64,000 nucleotides of DNA, from positions 1 through 64,000 of the forward strand of contig OZ025661.1 of NCBI GenBank assembly GCA_964019335.1, in the 5' to 3' direction. A program made the position numbers and the translations under genes. Shown here in pieces: positions 40,479-51,500 of this stretch. How positions within the stretch are numbered: the first letter of the stretch is position 1; each line of letters opens with the position of its first letter. Under the pieces are notes generated by a model. The model saw only the letters and a list, made by a program, of their open reading frames with translations, ran no database searches and was not told the origin of the DNA. The DNA is from Diplonema japonicum (taxonomy: Eukaryota > Euglenozoa > Diplonemea > Diplonemida > Diplonemidae).

Positions 40479-42281
40479 TTACCTTAAACCACCGTAACGA
40501 CCAAGGAGCTGCTGGTAGCCTTGCAGCCCCTGAAGGTTAAATTGGAGATTTTGCATCTGCATCATTGGATTCATGCTACCGCCCCCTGCTTGCCGCATGC
40601 TGTGATGGTGATGGTGATGGTGATGATGGTGGTGGTGGTGGTTAAAGCCCCCACCACCTCGTCCCTTGCCACCATACGAATGGTAAGGCACTGGGCGAAC
40701 TGGAGCACCGCCACCGCCTTGCATCTCAAGCTTAGATGACCTGAAGATTTCGATATACCGGTGTCCCAAACGTGATCTGTCCTTCTGCAGAGCGCCGTCT
40801 ACGTCCATTGCGCTTCTGAATTCAACAAATGCCTCGCCAGACGGCCTGTTCTCCGTGTTGTACACAAGATGAATTCCCTGAGCAGCGATGTTCAAGTTAG
40901 TGAACAGGTTTGCGATGTCTAACTCTGTAGCTGCATAAGGGAGCCCTCGCAGCTTCACCACGTGGTCCGTCCCCGCGGTGCCATGCATTGCGGGCTGGCC
41001 TGCCATTGCCTGCCCTTGTGCTAAAATCTGATTGAGTTCCACCTCTGATGCCCTGTACAATTCTACATAGCGCGTTCCAATGTACACGCGACCCAGACCC
41101 AGTGCCTTCTGCGCGTCGTTCTCGGAAGCGACTTTTACGAAAGCACACCCAGCAGGGCGCCCGTCGTGGCCCATCTGTATGTGTATGCTGTTCAGTACTA
41201 TGTTGACGCCGTGAGTAGAGAAGAACTGCACAACGTCGTGGTCCGTCGCGCTATATGGGATACCACGCATCCTCAGGGTCAGGCTGCTCGACACGTCGTT
41301 CTTGTTGCTGACGGCAAGAGCCTCGTCGACCTCCTTTGCTGAGCAAGGGAACAGCTCGATGTATCTGGTCCCTATCATCTGGTTGCTCTTCGACACCAAG
41401 GCCCTGTCTGCCTCCGCGTCATCCATGAACCTGGCGTAGGCCTCGCCTCTGTGCTTGCCCACGTCATCATAAGAGATGACCACACGCTCCAAAGCAAACC
41501 CTTCGAAAAAGCTAGCAACTTCTTCTTCCCCAGCGTTCCACGGTACGCCTCTCATTCGCAGATTGCACCTGTTTTCATTAATATACATGTTGTTTTAAAC
41601 ATACCCTCCTGCAGAGCCTGCTACAACACTCTTACTCACGCTCTTAACTCCCTTGTGCTGTTGGGGATGAGTGTTGCTCGTGTTGCATACCACAGGAGGG
41701 GAGTCTGGATCCCACGAGAAAGGTCCTGTGAACTTATGACCGTTAATGAGCAGGGCTTCTATCAACGTCGCAATGTTTCTGCACGTCTGGATGCCGGGTG
41801 TGGCTTCAGGGGCCTGTAGCGCCATGGTAGTAATACATGACTGTATGTCGCTGGGAGGGGGGCTCGACTGGAACTTGCCAATCTCAGTGCGGACGTCGAA
41901 GTACTTGGACCATGTAGAAGAGAGTGTGGCATTCGCATCGCGTGCATGTTTTGCAAGACACGTTTCAAGAGGGAAACGGCCGTTGGTGACGAGGCAGAAT
42001 CTTGTCCCGGTTTTAGTGTACTGTGTTGGCTAGATTTACGCGTGTAGCATACGTTTGTGAAGATGAAGCACTCGAATTCTTGCAGTGCATCCAGAGTTGC
42101 GTCGACAATAACGGTGCGCTCCGTGTTCCCGCTTTCTGACACAGAGAGAAACGACAGCTCTTTCATCTCCTCCTGGCCATCTAAGTCTCCTCCAATCTGG
42201 AGGCTGCTCTGTAGTGCGTGACGGGGAAACAGTAAGGCATACCACTATGTCTACAACCACAAAATTCGTGTGGCAAGACAT
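40479..42281 (-). CDS. ESRP/Fusilli-like RNA-binding protein: nuclease-like domain plus three qRRMs
   Basis: A 566-residue model in four exons: 42281-42243, 42208-42053, 42020-41605 and 41568-40479 (introns 34, 32 and 36 nt). The spliced N-terminus begins MSCHTNFVVVDIVSS and continues through VIVDATLDALQEFECFIFTN, GTRFCLVTNGRFPLETCL and WSKYFDVRTEIGKF, matching the layout of the DnaQ-like domain at the head of ESRP proteins. Three quasi-RRMs of the hnRNP F/H type follow: LRMRGVPWNAGEEEVASFF, LRMRGIPYSATDHDVVQFF and VKLRGLPYAATELDIANLF, each ending GTRYIELF, GTRYVELY or GHRYIEIF. The tail has Gly-rich segments and a run of 13 His, then MNPMMQMQNLQ. In animals ESRPs control alternative splicing. 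The acceptor TTTGCTAG lies 14 bases before the ATG. Confidence 0.85.
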
Positions 42282-42427
42282 GTTGTTCGCGGGTATCCTA
42301 GCAAAGTGAGAACAGGCAAACGAAAAGACTAATATATAAGCATTAAGTAATAGTACCAGCATTGCACAAGAACGGGATTGGGGGAGGAGGGTACTTAATA
42401 AGGTTAGATGGTGTATCTTGCTGTCGC

Positions 42428-43235
42428 CTACCCTTGCGATTCAAACAATGTAGCAAAGTACCTCTCAAAGTATCCCACTGTGTCCGAGTCAAAGTTGGTG
42501 AATCGCACCTCCTTCAACGCACCTGTTCAGTGGTGAACAAATGAAATTCAACGCACACCTTCGCCTTTCATCTTCGTGTCGAAAGCAATCGTCTCGTCAA
42601 TCAGAATCCGTGCACAAAGGTCTTTAGGGAATCCGAAGAGACCTGGCATGAGTGCTTTTGAAATACTGCAGTGCATACCGCTGCTCAGAGCCGGGACAGA
42701 CAAAGAACTATGTTTGAGTCCTTCAGTAGTTTTCAGAGTAGTACGAATGGCCTGATTGTGGTTGGAAAAGGAGGTGTCAATACCTGTCTCAAGAGATCGT
42801 CTTCTCCCTTTTTACCATTGTCGTACATGGGACCTACCACGTGCAGCACACTCTTGCAAGGAAGGTTGCCAGCTGACGTCACAGCAAGCTGCCCCGTGGC
42901 TACCGGGCCGTGGGCTGCGATGTATTCACCAGACTCTTTACGGATCACAGGACCCCCCTTCATCGATATTGCCTTCGCCAATCCCGCACCATGCGCCAAC
43001 TTGCTATTGGCAGCATTAACGATACAGTCGACCTTCTCGCATGTAAGGTCGCCCAAGGCCACTGTCAGTGTCAGCCCGTTCGGCAGTACGGTTTGCTTCT
43101 TCACCATAACCTCTTTTCCAATGGAAGTATCAGGCTGTCGTGTTGTTGGGTGCGCCGCACCTTGCATACCTTTGTAGCTTTCAGACTTTTCCCAGGAACA
43201 TACTTTTTTGGTATGCTATAGACTGGGCCCGACAT
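42428..43235 (-). CDS. Macrodomain (ADP-ribose-binding/hydrolase) protein
   Basis: A 222-residue model in five exons: 43235-43170, 43134-42784, 42751-42679, 42642-42559 and 42522-42428 (introns 35, 32, 36 and 36 nt). Each splice restores macrodomain sequence: VDCIVNAANSKLAHGAGLA (ligand-binding loop), SVLHVVGPMYDNGKKGEDD, then across the second junction RQAIRTTLKT. SVPALSSG and LFGFPKDLCARIL (phosphate loop) follow across the third, and EVRFTNFDSDTVGYF at the end. The whole domain is about 180 residues and appears intact. It lies 147 bases upstream of the ESRP-like gene. Such domains bind or remove ADP-ribose. Substrate unknown. Confidence 0.9.
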
Positions 43236-43327
43236 GTTTTCCTAAATATTAATGTGCACAAACACCATGCTTGCTTTGAGAAGAACTACTTGGACACTTT
43301 GCAGTGCAAGTGCTTGGAAAAGCGATG

Positions 43328-44287
43328 CTACACTGCAGGTGTATAAGGGTTGGTGATTGGCTTTGGTTTGTCCCACGCTGTGCTGATGTTGCGTGTGACG
43401 AAGTCGTGGCGGTAAATGTGACTCCTGGCGCGAGATGCTTTGATCTTCTTTGTTAACACCGAGATCGCCTTTTTAGGGTTTTGTTCCAACTGCTCTGAGA
43501 GAAGGCTGGCGACCTGCTTTTCGAGTCGCCCTCTCTGCGGCGAGTGCTCAACGCGTGACGAAGCAGTGCTGGCAGTGCTCACGGTACGGAAGGTGGATAT
43601 GAACTGAGAGTACAGCTTATCGAGCTCCAACTGTGTGGCAGTTGAACTAATCTTAGGTTCCATAGGTTCAGCTACAGGAGAGGCAGGGGCGCCCCATGCT
43701 GATTTTAGATTACTTGTCATCTCTGCATTGGCACACGAGGTGATGTTCGCAGATAGCCCACATGGTACGTGAGCTAGGCTTACATCATTCCATAATAGCA
43801 TTTCTGACATACGGCTCTTCGTCCTACTACTGGCAACAGTGACTGCTGATACATCCACCGACACTTCTTGATCCCATTTCTGGCTTCTTGTATCTTCGTC
43901 GTTGCCCCGCGACATCCCCCACTCTCTGGGGGTCAGATTCTCTGCAGCCTCGGGCTGCTTCACTCCCTGCACGGGCAATGGTCTCCATTTCTTCTTGTTG
44001 CTCACCTTCATATCTACAAGATCATGCCCTTTCCAATTCTTATTCTGTTTCTTCACCGTGTCCGCTTCTACATCTCTCACAAAGTCGTTAGTGTTCTTCT
44101 GAAACCTCTGCAGCCGACTTACGTACTTGGCCTTCCGCGTTGATACCGACACCGGAACGGTCTTGGGCTTCGTTTTCTTCTTCTGTTTTGCGGTTGGATC
44201 CGAGTCTTCTGCAACTCTGATGCCGGTGCGCTTATTGTGTAGTATTTGTATCCATTTTATATCTCGAGCCAAAAAGACCCCACCCAT
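43328..44287 (-). CDS. Basic, mostly disordered protein
   Basis: About 319 residues if started at the Met at 44287, which follows CACTCCTACAG by one base. That acceptor lies inside the 3' part of the lipase coding region, so the two genes would overlap by 56 bp. A later start is possible. The protein is Lys-rich at first (TAKQKKKTKPKTVPVS), contains REWGMSRG and SRMSEMLLWND, and ends in basic helices. No domain recognised. Nuclear or nucleolar character is a guess from composition. Confidence 0.5.
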   Translation of the reverse strand: MGGVFLARDIKWIQILHNKRTGIRVAEDSDPTAKQKKKTKPKTVPVSVSTRKAKYVSRLQRFQKNTNDFVRDVEADTVKKQNKNWKGHDLVDMKVSNKKKWRPLPVQGVKQPEAAENLTPREWGMSRGNDEDTRSQKWDQEVSVDVSAVTVASSRTKSRMSEMLLWNDVSLAHVPCGLSANITSCANAEMTSNLKSAWGAPASPVAEPMEPKISSTATQLELDKLYSQFISTFRTVSTASTASSRVEHSPQRGRLEKQVASLLSEQLEQNPKKAISVLTKKIKASRARSHIYRHDFVTRNISTAWDKPKPITNPYTPAV

Positions 44288-45884
44288 GCTGTAGGAGTGC
44301 ATCGAGGAAGAGCAACAGGGAATAGCCAAGGGACACAGAAACGAGCTCATTGTGACCTTCAACGTCAGTGTTTATGGGGCCTGCTGAAGGCATCGCCGCG
44401 TACAAGAAAAACAAGAACAGAAATAGGGCAACAAGCCAGGTAGAAAAGAAGCGCACCGGTAGTGGGTCCCGTACAACAGCCTCAAGCTCTAAGAGGTACG
44501 AGTAGTACGATGACATTGAGTGCGCAGATGAGGAATGCTCTTTGTATGTGTGATGCGGTTTATTGTACACATTCAGAAGCACGGGGCTAAAGGAGTGAGG
44601 AACGAGCGACAAATGCTGTAGCACATGTGCTAAAGCATAGGCATCACTCTCATTTGTTGTCAAACAGCAAGCTAGCGACAACCGAAACGAGGCATCGTGG
44701 TGCAAATGGTTGCCCTCGTGCAGAAGGGCACTTGGGACAGGGTCGTCGGAGTGTTCGTAAGCAGCCGATGCTTTGCACCTCTTGCTTATCTGATCTTTCA
44801 GCAGCTTCACGTCGCCTGCAACAACCCGTGGCGCGCCGAAGGTCACCAACTCGATTTCCCTGTCGTTAAGGACATCCAAAAGCAACAGGCCGATGAGCTG
44901 CGCATACCCCCCACCCCTTCCATGCCCAGTTACAACAACTTTGCTTTTATTTACTTTTTGGAGAGCCGACAAGACGGCCGGATACACCTGCCTGGCAGTG
45001 GACCATAACCCGCCGTGTACAGTTGTGGTGTGTCGCATGAACGGAACCTCTATACAGCTCGTGAGAGTGATGTCTGTGTAAGCTGCTGGTGGAGCAATCA
45101 CAAGGTAGGCAATCTCTGAATCCAACACCACCTTCCACCTCGGTCTCACCCCGTTGCCTGCATACGTTTCCTCGGCTATAGTGGGTGATGCCTGCGATCC
45201 CATAAGGGGAATTGGACCGCCTGTGCTCATCCATGTGCATAATGTAGCAGCGCGTATATGGGTAGCTAGGGCAGCACGGGTGAGGTTGGGCACGCTACTT
45301 CCGATGTCGTAGACACGTAGCTTTGATTTCTTGGGGGAAGTGCATAGTGCAGCAACACACTCCACAATGCTTTCAAAGGTGAGGTGCTGACCCTCTATGA
45401 AGTGAATAGCATGGAAGGAAGAATGACTGAGTACTTCATGTGGCTGAGCACCTTTCTCCAGCATGATGGTACGTGCTGCCCAAGGTTCGGAGTGCACACG
45501 TGTGTGCGTTGCAACGGGACTCGAGACAAGTGAGACAGGTGATGTAGAGACAGAGCTAACAACCAGCAATTTCTGCTGGTGCTCCTTAGGAACCTCATCC
45601 CATGTCACTACACCCCCTTCGCTCTCACCGGCTGGAATCACCTTCGTTACCACTATAATTTTCTCCCTCCCTTCCCATGAACATTCCTTACATTTTACTT
45701 CTATTCGCAAGCACTCTCCGCCTATCAGAGCACCATACGAAGGCCGCACCACAAGAGCACTGTTACGCACAGTCCTTATTTTGAACATTTGCTCATGCTC
45801 AATACTACTGGACAAACTAAATACGGTAGACGTTGCACCATGCAGAATAAGCTCTGATGGCGCCACAGTGAATACGTTTGCCAT
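44232..45884 (-). CDS. Class 3 lipase-like protein lacking the catalytic serine
   Basis: 550 residues from the Met at 45884, four bases after an AACACTCAG acceptor. An N-terminal beta-rich region is followed by a class 3 lipase fold with VPFMRHTTTVHGGLWSTAR, the elbow VVVTGHGRGGGYAQL and LVTFGAPRV. The family motif is GHSLGG, and here Ser is replaced by Gly. The acid region (YEHSDDPVP) is kept. The C-terminus has two hydrophobic spans (FFSTWLVALFLFLFFLYAAM and VSLGYSLLLFLDALL). It is probably a membrane-anchored pseudo-lipase. The change is a clean codon in an otherwise good frame, so a sequencing error of one base is possible but not indicated. Confidence 0.75.
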   Translation of the reverse strand: MANVFTVAPSELILHGATSTVFSLSSSIEHEQMFKIRTVRNSALVVRPSYGALIGGECLRIEVKCKECSWEGREKIIVVTKVIPAGESEGGVVTWDEVPKEHQQKLLVVSSVSTSPVSLVSSPVATHTRVHSEPWAARTIMLEKGAQPHEVLSHSSFHAIHFIEGQHLTFESIVECVAALCTSPKKSKLRVYDIGSSVPNLTRAALATHIRAATLCTWMSTGGPIPLMGSQASPTIAEETYAGNGVRPRWKVVLDSEIAYLVIAPPAAYTDITLTSCIEVPFMRHTTTVHGGLWSTARQVYPAVLSALQKVNKSKVVVTGHGRGGGYAQLIGLLLLDVLNDREIELVTFGAPRVVAGDVKLLKDQISKRCKASAAYEHSDDPVPSALLHEGNHLHHDASFRLSLACCLTTNESDAYALAHVLQHLSLVPHSFSPVLLNVYNKPHHTYKEHSSSAHSMSSYYSYLLELEAVVRDPLPVRFFSTWLVALFLFLFFLYAAMPSAGPINTDVEGHNELVSVSLGYSLLLFLDALLQHGWGLFGSRYKMDTNTTQ

Positions 45885-46096
45885 TTGTCTGAGTGTTAAT
45901 GCCAAATGCGGGATGGGTTAAAACAATGATATTGCTTGATTGGCGGCATTCAAAGCAATAAACAAAATTACACGCATATTGCTATCTTCAACAATTCGTA
46001 CACACGAAACACTGGTACCCACCGTCGTGGGGTTTCTAACGTTTAATTGAAACAAACATTCGCACCTCGTGAAGGTGCGCTTTAGATGTCCCGCGC

Positions 46097-48496
46097 TCAA
46101 TGCTGCGGTGTGCACGCCGTCGCACACTTACCGTTCTGCATAATATTTGTGTGAAGTGTAGAGTCTTGCATACCTCAGCAGTGACAAGCTGGTAGGTGTG
46201 GGCAGGCGTTTGTTTGATGGACCACTCTTGGTTGGAGCCGCCATTGCAAGAGTACCACTCAATGTTTGAGCCATCGGCAGTCTGTGAACGTGTGTCGAGT
46301 GAGGAAAACATACCGCGTGTCCTGTGATATCAAGACAGTAGTTGCCGTTCTTGATGGCTTGACCATTCATAGTGAACTTCTGGTTAGCAGCAGAAGTGCA
46401 GGTCTCGAGGGTTGCTGACGGCGAGCCAGAAGAAGGGTCCTTGTTGGGACCAACCGTCATGCACAGGTTGTTGATACCGAAAGTAAACTCGCTGCCGACA
46501 GCCGTCTGCGTGAAAGACTGGAAGTTGGGCACATTACAAGTGAAGATGGTCAACGTGGTGCCGGAGGCAATGGTGTCGGCACATGTTGGGGGGGGCTTCC
46601 CAGAGAAGTTGGGGGAGTCAGTAAAGGCAATGGTGAGGTCCTGCTTTGCTTCCTCAAGCTCCAGAATAACCACGTCATTGTTCCCCGACTTGAGCTTGTC
46701 AGCGGGGAGGAAAAGGGCGTGCTGAGGACCCTGGGACTCCCAGTATCTCCCAAGGTTGAAGCCATTCACCCACACCATACCCTTCCCGAAGCCAAGGGTG
46801 CTAACATATGTGTCGGTGGCAACGTCGATGTTCACGGAGCCCCTGTAGAATGCGGGTCCGGTGGTGGTGTTAGTGTTGCTGGTGTACGACAGGGAGGCAA
46901 TGCTTGAGTAATTGGCAGGGATATTGTATATTCTCCAGCCGCTGAGCACCTTTCCGTCAAGTGTAACTGCAGTGTTGATACCCTTAGGGTCCGTCATGCC
47001 ACCGCCAAAGTTCAGCCTCCCCATTGCCTCTACCAAGATGTCGATCTTAGAACCAGCGCTGGCACCCAAGCCCTTAAGGGGGGCACTGGTGGGTCTGTAG
47101 ATCGTGCCGATTTTCTTCCCATCCACGAAGACCTGCGCTCTATCCCTTGGGTAGTCAGTGATCTCGAGCACATCTCCAGCGGTGGAGGCAACCGTGCTGT
47201 AGAGGACGTAGCCATAGTTCTGCCCATAGTACTCCATTGGCATGGGCTGGGCCGCTTGCTTGGGAGAACCTGCAAGCACTTGGATAGAGGCCGCAGACAT
47301 CACATCAGCACGTGTACTCAGCTTAACATTGCCGTAGGCAGTCCTCTTTCTCGCAGCGGGCTCAGGGGGGATGTTGCTGTTGTACTTCTTTAGGACATTC
47401 TGAATGGCCACGAACTTGTCCAGCTTATCACTCCCATAGCCGTGGTCGCCGTTTTCAGAGATAGGAGAGTCATAGTCATAGGAGGTAATGTGGGGAGAGT
47501 AGCTGGCACCGCCGCCGTTAGCACCTGCAAACCATCCAAAGTTGCTACCACCGAACCCCATGTACAAACTGAAGGAGTAACCCTTGGATAGGGCGACGTC
47601 CAGGTACTTTGCAACATTGGCAGAGGAAGTGTTGGCCATGTTCTCACCCCAGTGGGTAAGCCACCCTGTGTAGTACTCCGTGTCCATGCAGGGGTTCTGG
47701 CCTGCGGGGTTGTACTGAGCCTGCGCGTTACAGGAGCCCGTGAAGTCACCTGGACCGTGGTCACCAAAAGTGAGGACAACATCGCCCTTCAACGACCCTC
47801 TGCTCATGTACCCGGTGTTCCCACCGTCAGTGGTGTAGATCTTAACGGCGTCTTGCCCAAGGTTCTGGTGCACAAGCTGCACAAGGTACTCCATGTACTG
47901 CTTGTCCTTGGGGTTGGATTCTACGTTCCCGTAAGAGCCGAACTCGTTCTCAACTTGGAGCATCACAACAGGGCCACCGTTAGAGTAAAGCATAGGCTTC
48001 AGTTGTGCGTGGAGTTCCTTGAAGTAGGCGGTAACGAGACCTGCAGGTGTGTGCATGTGCTTCTTAACATACCAATGTAGTTGGGCTCGTAGGTACGGAT
48101 GGTCACGTTACGATTGAGGATCCACGCGGGGAACCCACCAAACTCCCACTCACCGCACATGTAGGGTCCACCCCTGACCATCACGATCATTCCCTCCTCC
48201 TGGCAGATCTTCAGGAACCCCGCAAGATCATGGTCGCCATCCCACTGAAATTGTCCCTGAACAGCCTCGTGCCAGTTCCAAGGGACGTAAGTTTGCACTG
48301 TGTTCAGCCCCATTGCCTTCATCCTCTGAACGGTGTCACGCCAGTAAAATGCTGGTGTCCTTGAGTAGTGAAGACTCCCAGCCATGATCTGGATTTCTTT
48401 CCCGTCCTTGTAGAATTTGTCATTCTGCACAGTCCATGACCCTGCTGCTGCGCTGCACACGCATGACAGCAGCGCCACAAGGCACAGCTTGTTCAT
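46097..48496 (-). CDS. Secreted GH35 beta-galactosidase with ricin-type lectin tail
   Basis: A 765-residue model in four exons: 48496-48073, 48040-46314, 46281-46174 and 46135-46097 (introns 32, 32 and 38 nt). The signal peptide is MNKLCLVALLSCVCSAAAG. The catalytic (beta/alpha)8 domain has GGPYMCGEWEFGGFP, the proton donor in LQVENEFGSYG and the nucleophile region in DTEYYTGWLTHWGE. The jelly-roll domains follow (GKGMVWVNGFNLGRYW). The C-terminal 130 residues form a ricin-B-like module (NLCMTVGP, CLDITGHA, NQEWSIK), which the two small last introns complete. It should hydrolyse beta-galactosides in the lumen of the secretory or lysosomal system or outside the cell. Confidence 0.9.
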
Positions 48497-48550
48497 TTTT
48501 TTAGATAGACTGTAATGCAGATGAGTAATTTGTATGTAAATGAAACAATA

Positions 48551-51500
48551 CTAAAGCGCCCGTAACTCCTGGCCTAGCAGAGACGTGACCTCTTCGACAC
48601 ACGCACCTGCGGTGGGAATGCCGCCCTCAGGTGCTTCTTCACTTTCTAAAAACGATATTAGTTTTTTGATGAACTCGGCAAGTGGCTCTGATACATTTAC
48701 GGGGTATTCAAGATCGGCCATGTGACCTTTCAGCAGAGACAGTAGACCGGAAGGACAAATGGCTGCGACGCGTAGAGCAGCAAGTGACACATCGATCTGT
48801 ATGCCTTGTTCCTTCATAACTGAGAGTGCAGCAAGGATGGCCAGTTGGATGGCTGTGGCGCCAGGTATTTCCTTTACGGTGGCGGTATTCAGCTGCAGGC
48901 TTGTCGGTGATCTCTTCCCGCTGTAGTACGTTCTGTTCTTCCATAAGTACCGCACGGCATGCCTCAAAAGAAGTGGCGTGAAACGCCGTTCAGAAACCTT
49001 GTCGGCCAAGGGCACACTTGAATCACCGAAGTAATATTCAACAGCCACAGCTGCTAAAGCCAGAGGGTGTGGAACTTTGCACCCAACACCGTGGAACAGG
49101 GGGGTGGCCGTTATGTCGTGCTGCAGTGCACTAGCAGCGTATTTGTCTCGTACCTCGTTCAAATATGCGATTTTTTGGCTGCTGTCTTCATCTTTGCAGC
49201 GCAGCTCTGCCAAGAAACAGCTCAACTGCAAGTTCCCAACAGAAGGATCCTGGTTCAACAAGTGAAGTGCTGTTTCATAGTCAGAGGACATTATCTTGCC
49301 CATAATAGTCTTGGATAAGCTTTGCTGGTGTTCTGTACTTTGCTTGTCGTAAATGCATCCCAAAAGCTGCTGCATCTGTGATGGCGTGCAGTCCTTCGCA
49401 TGTGAATACGCCACAAGGGCTGCTTCAGCGGTCATCCCGCACTCTGCAAGAAGCTTGCAAGCATCGCCTGCCCTGTCGACAGCGACAAGGCAACATGCAG
49501 AGTACACAGGCATTCCCGTTCTCGCAGAAGCAACGGTGTTCAGCATGGATTTCCATTGCTGCTTCCCGAACAAGGGCAACATAGCAAGCCCATGTGCATC
49601 ATTCTTTGTGATGAGCGAGGCAGCCAAGTCGAGCGGCGACGCATCTGGAGCAAGGCCATCGAGGCCTAGTTGCGTCTCTTTGTTAATGATGGATTCCGAC
49701 AGCAGCTTTACAGCGTGCAGCGTACTGCGGTCGATCTTAACACTTATATCGCTCGGCGTCTTCCTATCAACGTCCTTGAGGCTGTTGAACCATGCCCGTG
49801 CTCCTGCAACAGAATCATGTTTTGGCCTTTTCGCCTCCTGCCCACCCTCGTCTGCATCCTTCTTTCGCTTGTTCGATTCGGGTGTGGCTTCTATTAGAGG
49901 GGGTGCCGTGTAGTGCTCTACCTCAGGCGAGTGGTAGGAGTTGCGCCTTATTGTGTTGTCACCCGAGCAAGTGTACAGGAAGTGGCCTTTGCTTAAATCA
50001 CCCAAATCAGGAACGACCCAAGCTTGGGAAAATATCCTTGCTGTGTGGTTTCGGTATGATGTGAGAGGTACCAAGGTCCCTTCCACAACCTTCCATATCT
50101 GCGCTGTGCGGTCGTACGAAGCAGATGCTAAAAGGGTGGCATCGCCAGGTGACCACTTCACGTTCATTACAGGTTTGTGATGCTTGCCTTCACACACTAA
50201 AGCGGAGGACGTGATCTGTCTCAGCGATGGCTCCTCAAGCAAGCTGCTTACATCAAGGACCTTGACACAACCATCATTACCGCAAATAGCAACAACGCAA
50301 GTACCCTCACGCAAGTCAATATTGTTCACCTGGTCGCTGTGGTATTTAAATGTGTGGGCAAGAGACGGCTGCACGGACCCCGTTGTCTTCAGGACTGGCG
50401 CCTTCACAAGCCATACGTCAACGATTCCATCCTTGCTGCCGACGATGAACAGTCTGGGTGGATGGATGAACTTGCCATCGGCACCCTTTTGACCTTCCAG
50501 AGCTGCATGATTGCCCACGCACACAGAGCTGTTGAGAGACTTACCTATCGAGGCAACGACGTCGGGAAGGTCCGCCAAGACCGCACGCTTCAGGTGCCAC
50601 ATCTTCGTAGTCACGTTGATGGGAGGTCTTGTTGGTGTTGCAACGCAGTGCTCGAAGATCATGCCACCACCCGACAGTGAAAACATAGCAGCACCAGGGC
50701 CGCTCCATACCCCTGTGCACCAAAGCAGCGTGTAAACAGATACTTTGTGGGGTGTCTTAAATACCTGCATTGTCCACTTCCTTTCTCGTTTCTCTCTCAA
50801 AGTTATCGACCCGTCTGAGTGACCCACAAAAGCTGCTAGCTGCTTAGGGTGACATGCAATAGCGGTGATTCTATTTGGTCCAGGCAACACTTCTATGTTC
50901 AAGTGAGACGAAGGTGGCGGGATGACTGCCAGTGACCCGTCGCCACAACCAGCAAACACGAAGGAACTCTTGTTGCTTGCCATGCAAAATCCCGGTCCCC
51001 CAAGACAAAACTGTTTGCCTTGCGAAGTAGCAGAAAGCTGCTTCATCCCATTGTTATCCGTCTCTGACACGGCAGCCGCTCTAATGATTCGGTCTCTGCT
51101 GAACAGTGCTATGTTTCCTTCAGTATGGGCTATACTGTAAAAGACCGTTTGCCCGCCTGCTTTTGCAACCAAGTTGAACATCACTTTTAACTCCTGGCAC
51201 TTCGCTGGGTCTGCCGCATGTTCAAGCAGCACTGCTAAGTTGTAAGACACTACATTCCCAGAAGACGAAATCCCTGCTATGAGGTGGGTAGACACACAGC
51301 ATAAGGGGATGAAGCGCTGCTCGTAGTTCTGTGACTGTCTATTAGGCAGCCACTTGTTGGGAATGAGTAGCTGCTTAAGCCTCGTGAGTGAGCTGCCGTC
51401 TTTTGGCGCACTCCACACAACAATCTTTTGATCTTTTGCTGCCGAGGCCAAAAGTAAGCGGTCTTGATCACCTACCACAGCACACCATGCAAGGCACTGC

